DNA from: Clostridia bacterium
Lineage (GTDB): Bacteria; Bacillota; Clostridia; Christensenellales; CAG-1252
Assembly: GCA_017394805.1 (NCBI GenBank)
Contig: JAFPXC010000012.1
Span: forward strand, 1 to 64,000
DNA length: 64,000 nucleotides
Reading direction: 5' to 3'
This document shows, piece by piece, positions 1 through 9,236 of this stretch (position 1 is the stretch's first letter; every line of letters starts with the position of its first letter). The notes beneath the pieces were generated by a model. That model did no database searches and had not been told where the DNA came from. It was given only the letters and a program-made list of their open reading frames with translations. Position numbers and translations under genes: made by a program.

Positions 1-246
1 CATTCCCAAAATTGTTTGGATTGCACCCATAAAGTGTTGTCAAGCCATATCTCTGGCGGGGGATATACAAACCAAGGGACGAATGTTGGGCATAAAACAA
101 ACTGCAGTGTTTGTGGTTTTGATTACATAGAAGCCCATAGTTGGTTGTATAACAATGCATTCGGTTGCTATATTTGCCGCAAATGCCCCGCACGATCATA
201 CAACGGACAATCTCCTTATGGCTATCATGATAAAGAAATGCAATAG
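1..246 (+). CDS. C-terminal end of a Cys/His-rich, probably secreted protein (partial)
   Basis: The frame is open from the first base to a TAG at 244, so the window cuts the gene and its true start lies outside. The visible 81 residues contain paired cysteines of the type seen in bacterial surface-protein repeats: CSVCGFDYIEAHSW followed by CYICRKC. This C-x2-C...H-x-W pattern is a common short metal-ribbon-like tail in secreted proteins of gut Clostridia, and is related in style to the repeats of the large lipoprotein at 16.8-22.0 kb. Codon use is more AT-rich than in the next gene. The function cannot be given. It is followed by about 160 bases with no gene and then the promoter of the phosphatase gene. 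Confidence 0.55.
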   Translation, partial: HSQNCLDCTHKVLSSHISGGGYTNQGTNVGHKTNCSVCGFDYIEAHSWLYNNAFGCYICRKCPARSYNGQSPYGYHDKEMQ

Positions 247-336
247 CCGTCGGAAACATAAAATAGTTTCGTTCCTCACACCAATGAGCACAGCTGTAAA
301 TAATGCATGTTATTGCGAAATAGAGGCGGCAAACGT

Positions 337-365
337 TTGCCGTCTTAAAAGGTTTATGGTATAAT
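337..365 (+). promoter_or_regulatory. Sigma-A promoter of the HAD phosphatase gene
   Basis: TTGCCG at 337-342, a 17-base spacer and a perfect TATAAT at 360-365, preceded by TGG (extended -10). The expected start site near 372 leaves a leader of about 38 bases before the ATG at 410. Confidence 0.75.
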
Positions 366-409
366 GAGGCCGAAACCAAAAGTTCGCCAAGCGAGCAAAA
401 GAGGATTGT

Positions 410-1201
410 ATGGAAATCTTACGCAACCGCAAATACTTTATATGCGATATGGACGGCGTCATCTACCACGGCAACAAATTGTTGCCCGGCGTCAAAGAGT
501 TCGTCCGCTGGATGAAGGACGAAGGCAAGGAGTTTTTGTTCCTCACCAACGGCAGCGGCAAATCCCCCAAGGAATTGCACATGAAATTGTTGCGCATGGG
601 GCTGGACGTAGGCGAGGATCACTTCTACACCAGCGCGTTGGCCACCGCCAAATTCCTCTCCAATCAACTGCCCGGTTGCAGCGTCTACGCCATCGGCGAG
701 CCGGGGCTTCTCAACGCCCTCTACAACGAGGGGCTCACCTACAACGACGTAGATCCCGACTACGTAGTGGTGGGCGAGACTTTCTCCTACAACTGGGACC
801 ACATCTGCAAGGCCATGCGCTTGGTGCAGAACGGTGCCAAACTCATCGCCACCAACTCCGACCTCACCTACCCCGAGGAGCAAGGCATCGCCCCCGCCTG
901 CCGCGCCCTCTGCGCCCCCATCGAGATCACAACGGGCCGCCAAGCCTACTACGTAGGCAAGCCCAACCCCCTGATGATGCGCACCGCCCTGCACATGATG
1001 CACGCCCACGGCCACGAGACGGCCATGATCGGCGACAATATGAAGACGGACATCATAGCGGGCATCGAGAGCGGTCTCGACTCCATTCTCGTCCTTTCGG
1101 GCGTCTCCACCAGGGAGAATATCGCGGAGTTCCCCTATCGCCCCCGCCTCATCATCAACGGCGTAGGCGACATAGTCCCCGGCTATAGCGACCGCGACTG
1201 A
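410..1201 (+). CDS. HAD-IIA phosphatase, NagD/p-nitrophenyl phosphatase type
   Basis: A 263-residue cytosolic phosphatase of the haloacid dehalogenase superfamily, subfamily IIA (NagD, AraL, PNPPase). Motif I is DMDGVIYHG (nucleophile Asp14 and general acid Asp16), motif II is LTNGSGKS, and motifs III/IV are the Lys of VGKPNP and the acidic GDNMKTDI near residues 205-212. The C2-type cap lies between motifs II and III, as expected, and the length is normal for the family. The ATG at 410 has AAAGAGG five bases upstream. The gene has its own strong promoter and a strong hairpin terminator and so appears monocistronic. Substrates in this family range from sugar phosphates to nucleotides; none can be chosen from sequence. 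Confidence 0.9.
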   Translation: MEILRNRKYFICDMDGVIYHGNKLLPGVKEFVRWMKDEGKEFLFLTNGSGKSPKELHMKLLRMGLDVGEDHFYTSALATAKFLSNQLPGCSVYAIGEPGLLNALYNEGLTYNDVDPDYVVVGETFSYNWDHICKAMRLVQNGAKLIATNSDLTYPEEQGIAPACRALCAPIEITTGRQAYYVGKPNPLMMRTALHMMHAHGHETAMIGDNMKTDIIAGIESGLDSILVLSGVSTRENIAEFPYRPRLIINGVGDIVPGYSDRD

Positions 1202-1221
1202 TACCGTTACCGCCAAAAACG

Positions 1222-1261
1222 ACGGGCTGTTGAGAATCGTTTTCTCGACAGCCCGTTTTTC
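1222..1261 (+). terminator. Bidirectional terminator between convergent genes
   Basis: A 15-bp stem (1222-1236 with 1242-1256, one U-G wobble) carries T-rich tails on both strands: TTTTT after 1255 on the plus strand and GTTTTT just beyond the stem on the minus strand. It can end both the phosphatase gene and addA, which converge here. Confidence 0.85.
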
Positions 1262-1308
1262 GTACATATGCGCGAATATTGCTTTGTATCCTATTTACTA
1301 TCGCAAGA

Positions 1309-4300
1309 TTATCTCGCCTCGTCCGTGGCGACTTCTATCACCGTTGCCCCGTTTATCTCCACCAAGTAGCAGGCTTTCACCTTGCGCCCGAAGGCGTTTG
1401 CCGCCGCCTTGGCGTACAGTTCGAGTTGCATTCGATAGGTCTCGGCGAGCTTGTCGGGGCGCGAGGACAACTTGAAGTCCACCACGGTCAACCCGTCGTC
1501 CTCCACCATCAACAGGTCGATAACGCCCTGCACCAGCACGGTTTCGTCCGCATCAAAACAAATATCCCGCGCGTTCTCGCCCGACACGAAGCGCAGTTCG
1601 TGGTACGTCTTCACGCTCTCCTCGTTTACCTTTTGCATGAGGGGCAGCACCAAACACCGCGCCACTTTCTCGGCGTCTATGCCCTCGGCCTCTTCCGCCT
1701 CCAGCAGGTGTTCATCGACCAATCGCGCCAATTCCTCTTTCACGGCGTCGGCGTCCACGGCGCGGTAGGATATATGCTGAAATACCGTATGATACGCCGT
1801 GCCGCGCTGCATTTCTTCCTTGCCTTCGAGGAAGGATGGCAAGGGCAACTCTTTTTCGTAATGCCGATGATTGAGGGCGGTGACGGTGTACTTCTTTTCC
1901 AACTTTATCGCGTTCTCGTATCGATACGCCCTATCTTCCCGCACGTCGTCGAATTTACCCGATTCGTCCACGACTTTCACGCTTTCCGACGCGGGCGTAT
2001 AATCCAATTCGTACGGCCACATATAACCTCTCAAAGACGGATCGCAATCCATCGCGTAGTTCAACCAGGTCATGAAGTTGTCGGTCGTAGCGGGGAAGTG
2101 ATTGATTTCTTGCGTTTTCTCCCCCGTTTTTTTGTTCTTTTTCAAATCGACTTTTGCGCCCGTCATAAACAGATAGCATTGCGCTCTCGTCATCGCCACG
2201 TACAGTAGGCGCAGTCTGTCCTCGTTTTCTTTTAGGCTCTTGTTCAGTTTGATCACCGCTTTGGCAAAGGTATCGCTTTGTGTGCGCTCGGCCTTGTCGT
2301 AGTACACCATTCCCAAGCCCAAATCCTTATCCAATTCGATGGACTGCGCGCCGCCAGTGCTCCTATCGTCGTCCAACGCGGGCAGAATGACCGCGGGATA
2401 TTCCAATCCCTTGCTCGCGTGTATCGTGCTCACCATCACGCGATCCAACGACGCGTCGACCGACACGTTTTTCAACTCGGTCACGGGAAATTTGTTGTAA
2501 TAGGAGCAGAACGAGGTCAGGTTTTGCCCGAAATTCTTGCCCTCGATACCGGCGATAAAGAGTTCCAGCGCCGCCATACGCTCGGGGCCGTCCGGCTGCG
2601 CGTAGAGATAATCGACGTACCCCATGTCCACGATGCAGTCGCGGAACAAGGTAGATAGCGGCGTAAATGAAGCCGCGAAGGTGTATCTCTTCACGTTTTC
2701 GAGGAATTTTCTTACCCGTTCGGCAAGGGCGTCGTCCTTTTTCGCATACGCCGCGAAGGCTTGCCAATACGGCGCATACGTATCCGCGGAGGCCTTGCGT
2801 ATCGCGGCCAATTCCGCGTCCGAGAAGCGACCGAACGCCGAACGAAGCACGGTCAACAATGGATAATCCTGCATGGCGTTGTCCAACACGTTGGCCAAGG
2901 CGATGAGGACGTTGACGTCTTTGATGCCCGTATCTCCCGCGAACGTGTCCATATTGAGGGGAATGCCCATTTGCAATAGCGTAGGAACGATACGCTTGTG
3001 CAAATTGCGCTTTTTCAACAGGATGGCGAAATGCCGATAGCCCATATACACTTCTTTCCCCTTGATGAGCACCTTTTCGTGCAAGTGGTTGCGGATGAAG
3101 TTGGCTATCGCCACGCCCTCTTTGTGTTCGACCGTTTTTTCGGCAAAAGCCGCCTCTTTCACGCTATACGTGCCCGTGCTCGGCTCGTCGTCTTCTTTCT
3201 CCTCGTCGTAGAAATAGAATTGCACGGCGTCTTTGTTAAAAGGCGTTTCTTCGAGCAACTCGAACCGCGACTCTTTTTCGTAATCGACGCCGCCGAATTC
3301 CTCGGTCATCAAGCGATCGAACACGCGATTGACCACGGAAAGGATGCACCTGTCCGAGCGGAAGTTCCTGCCGAACGTAATCGCCCGCTCGCGGTCTTCC
3401 GCCGACCAAGTGCGGAGAAGCCGCAGGAATATCTCGGGTTCCGCCTCGCGGAAGCGGTATATGCTTTGTTTGCTGTCGCCCACCACAAAGAGCCGCCCTA
3501 CGGGGGCAATATAGCCGATAATGACGCTCTGCACGTGGTTGGTATCCTGAAATTCGTCCACAAAGACGTAATCGTGACGGGCGCGTATTTCCTCGCGTAT
3601 CTTCTCATCCGACAGTATTTTGGTGGCGTACAATTCCAAATCGGCGAAGTCCACCACGGACAACTCTTTCTTTTGTTTGGCGTACAGCGCGGCAAACTCC
3701 AAGGTCAAATCACACAACTGCTTCACGAAGCCCGCGCTACCCATGTGCCTTTTGACCAATTCTTCGTACGTCCCCAATTCGGCGACGCTTTTTACTCTCT
3801 CTTTCAAGAACGATACGTACGCCTCTTTCCACAAATTGAAATTCGGATACGGTTTGCACGGGTAGAATCTATGTGCCTCGTCGGCAATTTCTCTATACGC
3901 CGCCAATATTTCTTTTACGCTCGTGGCGTCGGCGTATTTTCGGACGTACTCGTCGAGGCGCACGACGTGCTTCCAATAGGTCTCCTTCTCATATTTGGGC
4001 ACTTCGCTTTTGATTGTCAACACGAGGCTCTCCACGCCTTGGCGGATCTCCACGGCCTTGTCGTGGATCAACGCGTAAAAATACTTCGCCAAACGCGTGT
4101 TTTCAAAGTTCACCCCGTACTCGTCGTTATAGATATCCCACAACCACTTCTCTCGGTCTGGTTGATTGGTCATGCGCTCGTAGATGTTTTTCAGCAAATC
4201 GAAAAGGTCGTCGTCTTTACGCAGATTCACCATCATACGCAAATCGTAGAACGAGTCGTCCCCCGTTTCTTCGCGCAGTTTTTCCTTTTCCTCGATCAAC

Positions 4301-4719
4301 GCGTCGAACGCCTTGTACATCAATTCGTTGGCCGCGTCCTCTTCGATGATCCGCACCGAGGGCGACAAGGGAATCTGCTCGAAAAACTCCCGCACCAAGC
4401 CGTAGCAGTAGCCGTGAATGGTAGAAATATTCGCATAGGGCAAATCGTCGATTTGCTCCATCAACGCGGCGCGCTCCTCGGCGGTAACCACCGTCTTCAT
4501 CTCCTCGTACAGGCGTTTGCGCAGTTTTTCCTTCATTTCCTTGGCGGCGGCCTCGGTAAAGGTCAACAGCGTCATTCTTCGCACGGGCGTACCGTTTTTC
4601 ATCAAGTTATACGCCCGCTCGATCATCGTGCTCGTCTTGCCGCAGCCGGCACTTGCCGTCACGATGACGTTGTCGTTCGTCTTTTCTATCGCCTTCTTTT
4701 GATCTATCGTCCAACTCAT
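1309..4719 (-). CDS. addA: ATP-dependent helicase/nuclease subunit A (AddA)
   Basis: The motor and 3'-strand nuclease subunit of AddAB, which resects double-strand breaks and loads RecA. The start is placed at MSWTIDQKKAIEK: its ATG overlaps the addB stop as ATGA, whereas the longer open frame would run 29 residues back into addB. The protein is 1136 residues, close to the usual 1200. Visible motifs are Walker A ASAGCGKTS (residues 22-30), the UvrD Walker B FVDEFQDTN, VGDSKQSIYRFREAEP, and the C-terminal RecB-type nuclease with RGTAYHTVFQ, GVIDLL, VDFK and QLELYAKA. The catalytic Asp-Lys pair is kept, with DFK in place of the commoner DYK. It is translationally coupled to addB, and the transcript ends at the bidirectional hairpin at 1.2 kb. 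Confidence 0.95.
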   Translation of the reverse strand: MSWTIDQKKAIEKTNDNVIVTASAGCGKTSTMIERAYNLMKNGTPVRRMTLLTFTEAAAKEMKEKLRKRLYEEMKTVVTAEERAALMEQIDDLPYANISTIHGYCYGLVREFFEQIPLSPSVRIIEEDAANELMYKAFDALIEEKEKLREETGDDSFYDLRMMVNLRKDDDLFDLLKNIYERMTNQPDREKWLWDIYNDEYGVNFENTRLAKYFYALIHDKAVEIRQGVESLVLTIKSEVPKYEKETYWKHVVRLDEYVRKYADATSVKEILAAYREIADEAHRFYPCKPYPNFNLWKEAYVSFLKERVKSVAELGTYEELVKRHMGSAGFVKQLCDLTLEFAALYAKQKKELSVVDFADLELYATKILSDEKIREEIRARHDYVFVDEFQDTNHVQSVIIGYIAPVGRLFVVGDSKQSIYRFREAEPEIFLRLLRTWSAEDRERAITFGRNFRSDRCILSVVNRVFDRLMTEEFGGVDYEKESRFELLEETPFNKDAVQFYFYDEEKEDDEPSTGTYSVKEAAFAEKTVEHKEGVAIANFIRNHLHEKVLIKGKEVYMGYRHFAILLKKRNLHKRIVPTLLQMGIPLNMDTFAGDTGIKDVNVLIALANVLDNAMQDYPLLTVLRSAFGRFSDAELAAIRKASADTYAPYWQAFAAYAKKDDALAERVRKFLENVKRYTFAASFTPLSTLFRDCIVDMGYVDYLYAQPDGPERMAALELFIAGIEGKNFGQNLTSFCSYYNKFPVTELKNVSVDASLDRVMVSTIHASKGLEYPAVILPALDDDRSTGGAQSIELDKDLGLGMVYYDKAERTQSDTFAKAVIKLNKSLKENEDRLRLLYVAMTRAQCYLFMTGAKVDLKKNKKTGEKTQEINHFPATTDNFMTWLNYAMDCDPSLRGYMWPYELDYTPASESVKVVDESGKFDDVREDRAYRYENAIKLEKKYTVTALNHRHYEKELPLPSFLEGKEEMQRGTAYHTVFQHISYRAVDADAVKEELARLVDEHLLEAEEAEGIDAEKVARCLVLPLMQKVNEESVKTYHELRFVSGENARDICFDADETVLVQGVIDLLMVEDDGLTVVDFKLSSRPDKLAETYRMQLELYAKAAANAFGRKVKACYLVEINGATVIEVATDEAR

Positions 4720-7700
4720 AATTTCACCCGAAAAGAGGTCGTGTCCACCTTTACGCTTTCTCTTAGGTCGCGCTCCGTATTGTCGCACATATACTTTGCG
4801 TTGCAATATTTACAATCATCGTATTCATAGGGTTTTGCTTCGATGTAGCCCGTCTTGATTTCCGCCACCGCGGTTTCCATCACGCGACGGACATAATCGA
4901 TTATGGCGTCGAGTTCACCTTCTTCCAGCGTTCGATCTCCCGTCACCGTATTCTTGAAATACTTGGCGCGAGCACTCCATTCTGCGTTCCAGGTGCTGTC
5001 CATCTCCCGCAGCAGTTCCTCGTCGTGGGGCGCATATCCCCTCAGGCTACCGATGGGCGCCTTCTCTTCGTTTTTCTGATAGGCGCCGCTTATTTGCTTG
5101 TAAAAGCCGCCTACGGGCATTTCGTTTTCCTGCCGCAACGCGCCGAGATAGGCGTAGAGTTGCACTTTCAGCCCGACGTACGCGTCCACCAAAGACACGC
5201 TGATCTTCCCCGTCTTATAGTCTACGACGTAATACTTTTCGATACCTGCCGCGCCGTCTTCGTAGCGGTCGATACGGTCTATCTTTCCCTTCAGTTTCAC
5301 GCCGCCCAACTCGATAGAGGGATAGACGCCTTTCTCGTCGTCAAAATTCACTTCGAACTCACGCGGGGTGTACTTGCTGCGCCTTATCAACGCCACTTCG
5401 CGCGGCACGACCACGTGGCTTTCGCGGCGGATGCGCTCGATCTGCACCTTCTTTTCCGACGCGCCTATGCTCTCGTACCGAGGCTCGCTCAACACGGTGT
5501 CGAGCGCCGCGTCCACGCGTGTATCTACTTCGTCGTCTTTCATTTCATCGATACAAGCGCGGACGGCGGTTACGTCCCCCTTCTCGTCTTCGTAGATTTT
5601 CTTGAAGAAGTTTTCCAGTACCGCGTGCAGCACGTTGCCCGTATCCAGCGCGTCCAAGCCCGCCTCTTTGCGCTCCTTGGCGTGCAACCCGTGTTTTACG
5701 AAATGCAGGTAGGGACACTTGAAGTAGGTTTCCAACTGCGAAATACTCGTCTTGCCTTTCGGGAAGAAAAGTTCGGCCGAATTTTCGATTTTCTCTTCGT
5801 CGTTACGGAAGAGCGCGTCGTATTCCACGCCTTTTCCCACCTCATCCAACAATTCCCGCACCTCGGCGAAACAGTCTTCATCCATTCTGTCGCGCGCACG
5901 CAACATCACCTTGTACGCATTCTTTTTCGTGGCGATCTGCTCGGCGATGGTGTGATCCAATCCGTCGTAAACGTCGGGCGCCTCTTGCTCGTTGCCCGCT
6001 TCGTCCGCGATTTTCGGTTTCTCGTACAAAGACGCCAGCGAATTGACCAAGACGGACGGATACGTCTCGTTGCCCGCTTGGTCGCGCACGCTATAACTGA
6101 CGTACAGTTTTTCCTCGGGGACGAGCAACAACTGTTCGAGATAAAACATCGCGTAGCGGCCTTCTTGCTTGGGCGAGGGATAGATGACGAAATCACGCGC
6201 CTGCATCGCGCCGAAGAACGCGTCCGACAGGATAGATCCCGCTTGAGGTACTTCGGGCAGCACGCCGTCGGCGGCCCCTATCACGAACATGGCCTTCACG
6301 CGGTCATAACGGCTGTCCTTGGCTTCGCCCACGTACACGCAATCAGCGCTTTGGGGCAATAGACTTATCTTCACGCTTTCCAAGGCCGACCGCAGCAACA
6401 GCAGAAACTTTTCGATGGCTCTTTCTTCCGCCGCCTTGGACGCTTCCTCGCCGTCGTAGCAGAGTTCGTCGCCCAGAAGACGCTTGGTCAGCGTCAACAA
6501 TTCCCGCAACCGCTTGGGCACCTGTTCGCTGCGCTTCGCCCCCTCGACGAAGCCCAACTCTTCCTGCTTGGCGTGGAATACAGCGAATTTTTTATCGATA
6601 TCGTACGCCGCGAGGAATGCGAGAATGGCGTCTACGAAGTCGCCCACCGTCCTACACGCCGACGTATCGATCTGCGCGGCCATAAAGGCCTTGCGCACGC
6701 ATTCGGCTCTTTCGGGTTGATCGCCTTCCTTGATGTCGCGGTAGGTGAGCTCTTTGCCGAATCGGCTATAATCGATGCCGAACTTGCGGCAATAATTTTC
6801 AAAGTAGTCCACTTCCTTCGTCGAGCAGTCGAAGAAGGCGTTTTTCACCACTTTCATCACGCTGTCGAAGGCGTATCTTTGACGTTTTGCTTCCAGCCCG
6901 TCCAGCAAAAACCGCACCACCGGCTCATCCGAAAGCGTCACCTTCGTATCGCGGAAATAGGGTATGCCGTACTCGGCAAACACCGCGCGCAACACGTCGT
7001 CGTAGGCGTCGGCTTCGGCGCAAACGATCGCAATATCCCTATAACGGTACCCCTTTTCTCGTACCAATTTGCAAATCTCGGCGCACACCTCGCGTATTTC
7101 GGCGGTAGCGTCGGGGCTGTGGAACAGGCGGAAAGGTTGCACGATGGGCGCGGGCGTCGTTTCATATCCAAAGAGATCGTTTTCCAATACGGCCTTTATA
7201 GGCGAAAGGGGCTCGTACACCCGCTCGGTATTCACGAACAGGCCGCTGTTTTTCGCGTACTTCACCAGTTCCTCGCGCAAATCGGCGGGGTAGATGCGGC
7301 GGTTGGATTTGCCGACGTCTTCTCCGATAAACCCCACGTGCACCCCCTTTGCGTATTGCATCAGGGACTCTATGACGTTGTACTGCATACGGTTGAAGCA
7401 GTAGAAGTCCACGACGAAGTACTCGGTCGCCGCCACGTCCTCGCTTTGGGGTATGGCATTCACCAACGCTTGCAGGCGCGACGTAGGGTCGAGTTGGTCG
7501 CCCAGCACTTGGATATAGCGGCTGTAAATCGTGGCCATATCCGTCATCTTGTCCTTCATTCGCCCGCCCGTTTTTTCTGCGGCGGCCAAGAGATTCTCGG
7601 CGGATATGCCGCTGTCGCGTATGGCCACCAACGCGCTGTACATCTCGTTGGCAAAGCCGTTCAACGCGCACGCGTTGCGAAAAAAGACCAATTCGTCCTT

Positions 7701-7982
7701 CACCTGATACAGCGCCTTGGACAACAGCATCGTACAGCCTTCGGGCGTCAAGCAATCTCGGGCGGCGTTGCCTAAAACGCGCACGGCGAGCCGCGCGAAC
7801 GTCAGCACCTCGATATTGACGGTCGAGCCGAAGCGCTTCGCGATGCTCTCTTCCATAGCCAGCGTATCGCGGTCGGGCACCAGCACGACTTGTTTACGCC
7901 CTACGTCCGCGGACAATTTATTCAAAATGTGTTCGGACAACCCCCGCAAAGTATTTCCCGCATAAAAGGTTACGTTTCCCAT
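4716..7982 (-). CDS. addB: ATP-dependent helicase/nuclease subunit B (AddB)
   Basis: The partner of AddA, 1088 residues. It carries the 5'-strand nuclease and the Chi-scanning inactive helicase fold. The C-terminal nuclease is intact: GKIDRID and VDYKTG supply the metal-binding Asp and Lys, and an iron-sulphur staple is formed by the Cys of YFKCPYLHF and the C-x2-C-x5-C of CKYCNAKYMC near the C-terminus. The N-terminus aligns with Bacillus AddB (VLVPDRDT; FARLAVRVLG), but where Bacillus has the Walker A GRSGSGKT this protein reads AGNTLRGLS. The P-loop Gly and Lys are gone, so nucleotide binding in AddB is probably lost, as in RexB-like forms. First gene of the addBA operon; a promoter is proposed at 8061-8089. 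Confidence 0.93.
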   Translation of the reverse strand: MGNVTFYAGNTLRGLSEHILNKLSADVGRKQVVLVPDRDTLAMEESIAKRFGSTVNIEVLTFARLAVRVLGNAARDCLTPEGCTMLLSKALYQVKDELVFFRNACALNGFANEMYSALVAIRDSGISAENLLAAAEKTGGRMKDKMTDMATIYSRYIQVLGDQLDPTSRLQALVNAIPQSEDVAATEYFVVDFYCFNRMQYNVIESLMQYAKGVHVGFIGEDVGKSNRRIYPADLREELVKYAKNSGLFVNTERVYEPLSPIKAVLENDLFGYETTPAPIVQPFRLFHSPDATAEIREVCAEICKLVREKGYRYRDIAIVCAEADAYDDVLRAVFAEYGIPYFRDTKVTLSDEPVVRFLLDGLEAKRQRYAFDSVMKVVKNAFFDCSTKEVDYFENYCRKFGIDYSRFGKELTYRDIKEGDQPERAECVRKAFMAAQIDTSACRTVGDFVDAILAFLAAYDIDKKFAVFHAKQEELGFVEGAKRSEQVPKRLRELLTLTKRLLGDELCYDGEEASKAAEERAIEKFLLLLRSALESVKISLLPQSADCVYVGEAKDSRYDRVKAMFVIGAADGVLPEVPQAGSILSDAFFGAMQARDFVIYPSPKQEGRYAMFYLEQLLLVPEEKLYVSYSVRDQAGNETYPSVLVNSLASLYEKPKIADEAGNEQEAPDVYDGLDHTIAEQIATKKNAYKVMLRARDRMDEDCFAEVRELLDEVGKGVEYDALFRNDEEKIENSAELFFPKGKTSISQLETYFKCPYLHFVKHGLHAKERKEAGLDALDTGNVLHAVLENFFKKIYEDEKGDVTAVRACIDEMKDDEVDTRVDAALDTVLSEPRYESIGASEKKVQIERIRRESHVVVPREVALIRRSKYTPREFEVNFDDEKGVYPSIELGGVKLKGKIDRIDRYEDGAAGIEKYYVVDYKTGKISVSLVDAYVGLKVQLYAYLGALRQENEMPVGGFYKQISGAYQKNEEKAPIGSLRGYAPHDEELLREMDSTWNAEWSARAKYFKNTVTGDRTLEEGELDAIIDYVRRVMETAVAEIKTGYIEAKPYEYDDCKYCNAKYMCDNTERDLRESVKVDTTSFRVKL

Positions 7983-8060
7983 TGTTTTCTCCTCAGCGTA
8001 ACGGTTTTCAAAAGGACATTAGTATAAAAAGCAACTCGTTGATTTTTATACTATACATTT

Positions 8061-8089
8061 ATATTAGTCTATCTTTTTTCAAATTGCAA
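8061..8089 (-). promoter_or_regulatory. Probable promoter of addBA
   Basis: On the minus strand, TTGCAA (8084-8089), 17 bases, TAATAT (8061-8066). It lies about 80 bases upstream of the addB ATG and is divergent from the promoter at 8098-8126. Other AT-rich -10 candidates exist nearby. Confidence 0.4.
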
Positions 8090-8097
8090 TATAATGA

Positions 8098-8126
8098 TTG
8101 ATATTTTTTCATTTGTTTGGTATAAT
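8098..8126 (+). promoter_or_regulatory. Sigma-A promoter of the unknown lipoprotein gene
   Basis: TTGATA (8098-8103), 17-base spacer, perfect TATAAT (8121-8126) with TGG just before it. Confidence 0.75.
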
Positions 8127-8155
8127 AGGTTAAATCGCAAATTATGAGGATATCT

Positions 8156-9034
8156 ATGAAAAAGGTTTTATTAGTCCTTGCCGTGGTCGTCATAGCCTTG
8201 AGCACCGTATTCGGCGCCATCGCATGCAGCAACGTCAACCAAATCAATTTCATATCGGTCGTTGCGCGTGATTACGAGCAATACACCTACATCGTCTACG
8301 AAGTCGTGTCCACCACCGAGAAGAACGCGATAGGCACCTTCACCTATTCCTTCAAACGCATCGTCGTCCCCGACGGCAACGTCACCAAGTACGTCTTGAA
8401 CGACAAAGAATATACCTTCTCTTCGGGCGGCGTCATCAAAACCCAACTCAACGTCACCGAAGGCACCTACAAGGGCGAGAACGTCACGAGCGAAGTCCTT
8501 TTTCAAAACGCCTTCTCCCCCATCGCCTCCAAAAAGGTGTACAACGCGTTCTCAGACGGTGCGGCGGACGAGGCGCGTTCGTACGTCAGCGTCATCGACT
8601 ATACCGCCAAGAAGAATATCAGCATCACCGTCAACGGCAAAGAGCAGACCTTCAAAAAGCCCAACTACTGCTACGACAACGACACCTTGTACAGCCTTGC
8701 CCGCGGTAGCGATATTTCCCGTCAAAGCTATTCCCTGTCCGTCGCCGGCGTAGACAATCTACAGGGCGGCACCCGCACGATAGTCATGGCCAAAATGGTC
8801 AATCCCGTTAGTCTGGACGTTCCCTTTATGAGCGCCGAACCGCTTTCGGCCACCTGCGTGGCCATCACCGCCGCCGCCAAGTACGGCTCGGGCACTTCGG
8901 GCTACGTCTACTTCGTGCCCTCCTATCGCCACACCGATTCCACCGGCAAGCAGATCGACCTCAACAAGGTCCCCGTCCGCATAGACGAAGGCAAATATAT
9001 GTACGTCCTCACCGCCATCAGCACCGAGGAATAA
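8156..9034 (+). CDS. Lipoprotein of unknown function
   Basis: A 292-residue protein. The start is put at the second ATG (8156), which has GAGG seven bases upstream; the ATG at 8144 sits inside that ribosome site. The N-terminus is a signal sequence (MKKVLLVLAVVVIALSTVFG) ending AIAC, a plausible lipobox, so the mature protein would be anchored to the outer face of the membrane from its Cys. The rest is hydrophilic, Thr/Tyr/Val-rich and beta-looking, with no catalytic motif I recognise. It has its own promoter and a perfect 14-bp hairpin terminator, so it is a single-gene unit between addBA and deoCD. No function is proposed. Confidence 0.7.
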   Translation: MKKVLLVLAVVVIALSTVFGAIACSNVNQINFISVVARDYEQYTYIVYEVVSTTEKNAIGTFTYSFKRIVVPDGNVTKYVLNDKEYTFSSGGVIKTQLNVTEGTYKGENVTSEVLFQNAFSPIASKKVYNAFSDGAADEARSYVSVIDYTAKKNISITVNGKEQTFKKPNYCYDNDTLYSLARGSDISRQSYSLSVAGVDNLQGGTRTIVMAKMVNPVSLDVPFMSAEPLSATCVAITAAAKYGSGTSGYVYFVPSYRHTDSTGKQIDLNKVPVRIDEGKYMYVLTAISTEE

Positions 9035-9072
9035 ACGCAGATTTTTTCCCTCAAAAACCATTAGCCCAAAAC

Positions 9073-9103
9073 AAATATCCATCGGCCAAGCCGATGGATA
9101 TTT
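9073..9103 (+). terminator. Terminator of the lipoprotein gene
   Basis: A perfect 14-bp stem (9073-9086 with 9090-9103) with a three-base loop ends in a TTTT tract. It is palindromic enough to act on either strand. Confidence 0.7.
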
Positions 9104-9120
9104 TATGGATTTTTCCACAA

Positions 9121-9236
9121 CTCGCGCTCTGCGCGAACTTCACGCAAGGCTATGCCTTGCACTTCACTTGCAATGCAAACTTCACTTCGCCGAAAGGCGA
9201 AACTTCACGTTTGCATAAAGCGTGGCTTTATGCAAG
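9121..9236. repeat. Hairpin array A1 with AACTTCAC linkers
   Basis: Five short perfect inverted repeats of unrelated sequence (stems 9123-9135, 9144-9160, 9168-9178, 9186-9201, 9211-9235) are joined by four copies of the linker [A/C]ACTTCAC starting at 9136, 9160, 9178 and 9201. The last and longest hairpin contains the stop codon and final residues of deoD. The same design occurs at 34.7-34.9 and 39.6-39.9 kb. Confidence 0.8.

Noticed and set aside
2998-4830. 610-codon open frame opposite addA, and similar long frames opposite addB, nfnB, the ligase and the large surface genes
   Set aside because: Same codon-bias artefact; each overlaps a gene with clear family motifs.
9121-9236. Tandem rho-independent terminators
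   Set aside because: The hairpins lack T tracts and share linkers instead; a true terminator for the preceding gene lies at 9073-9103.
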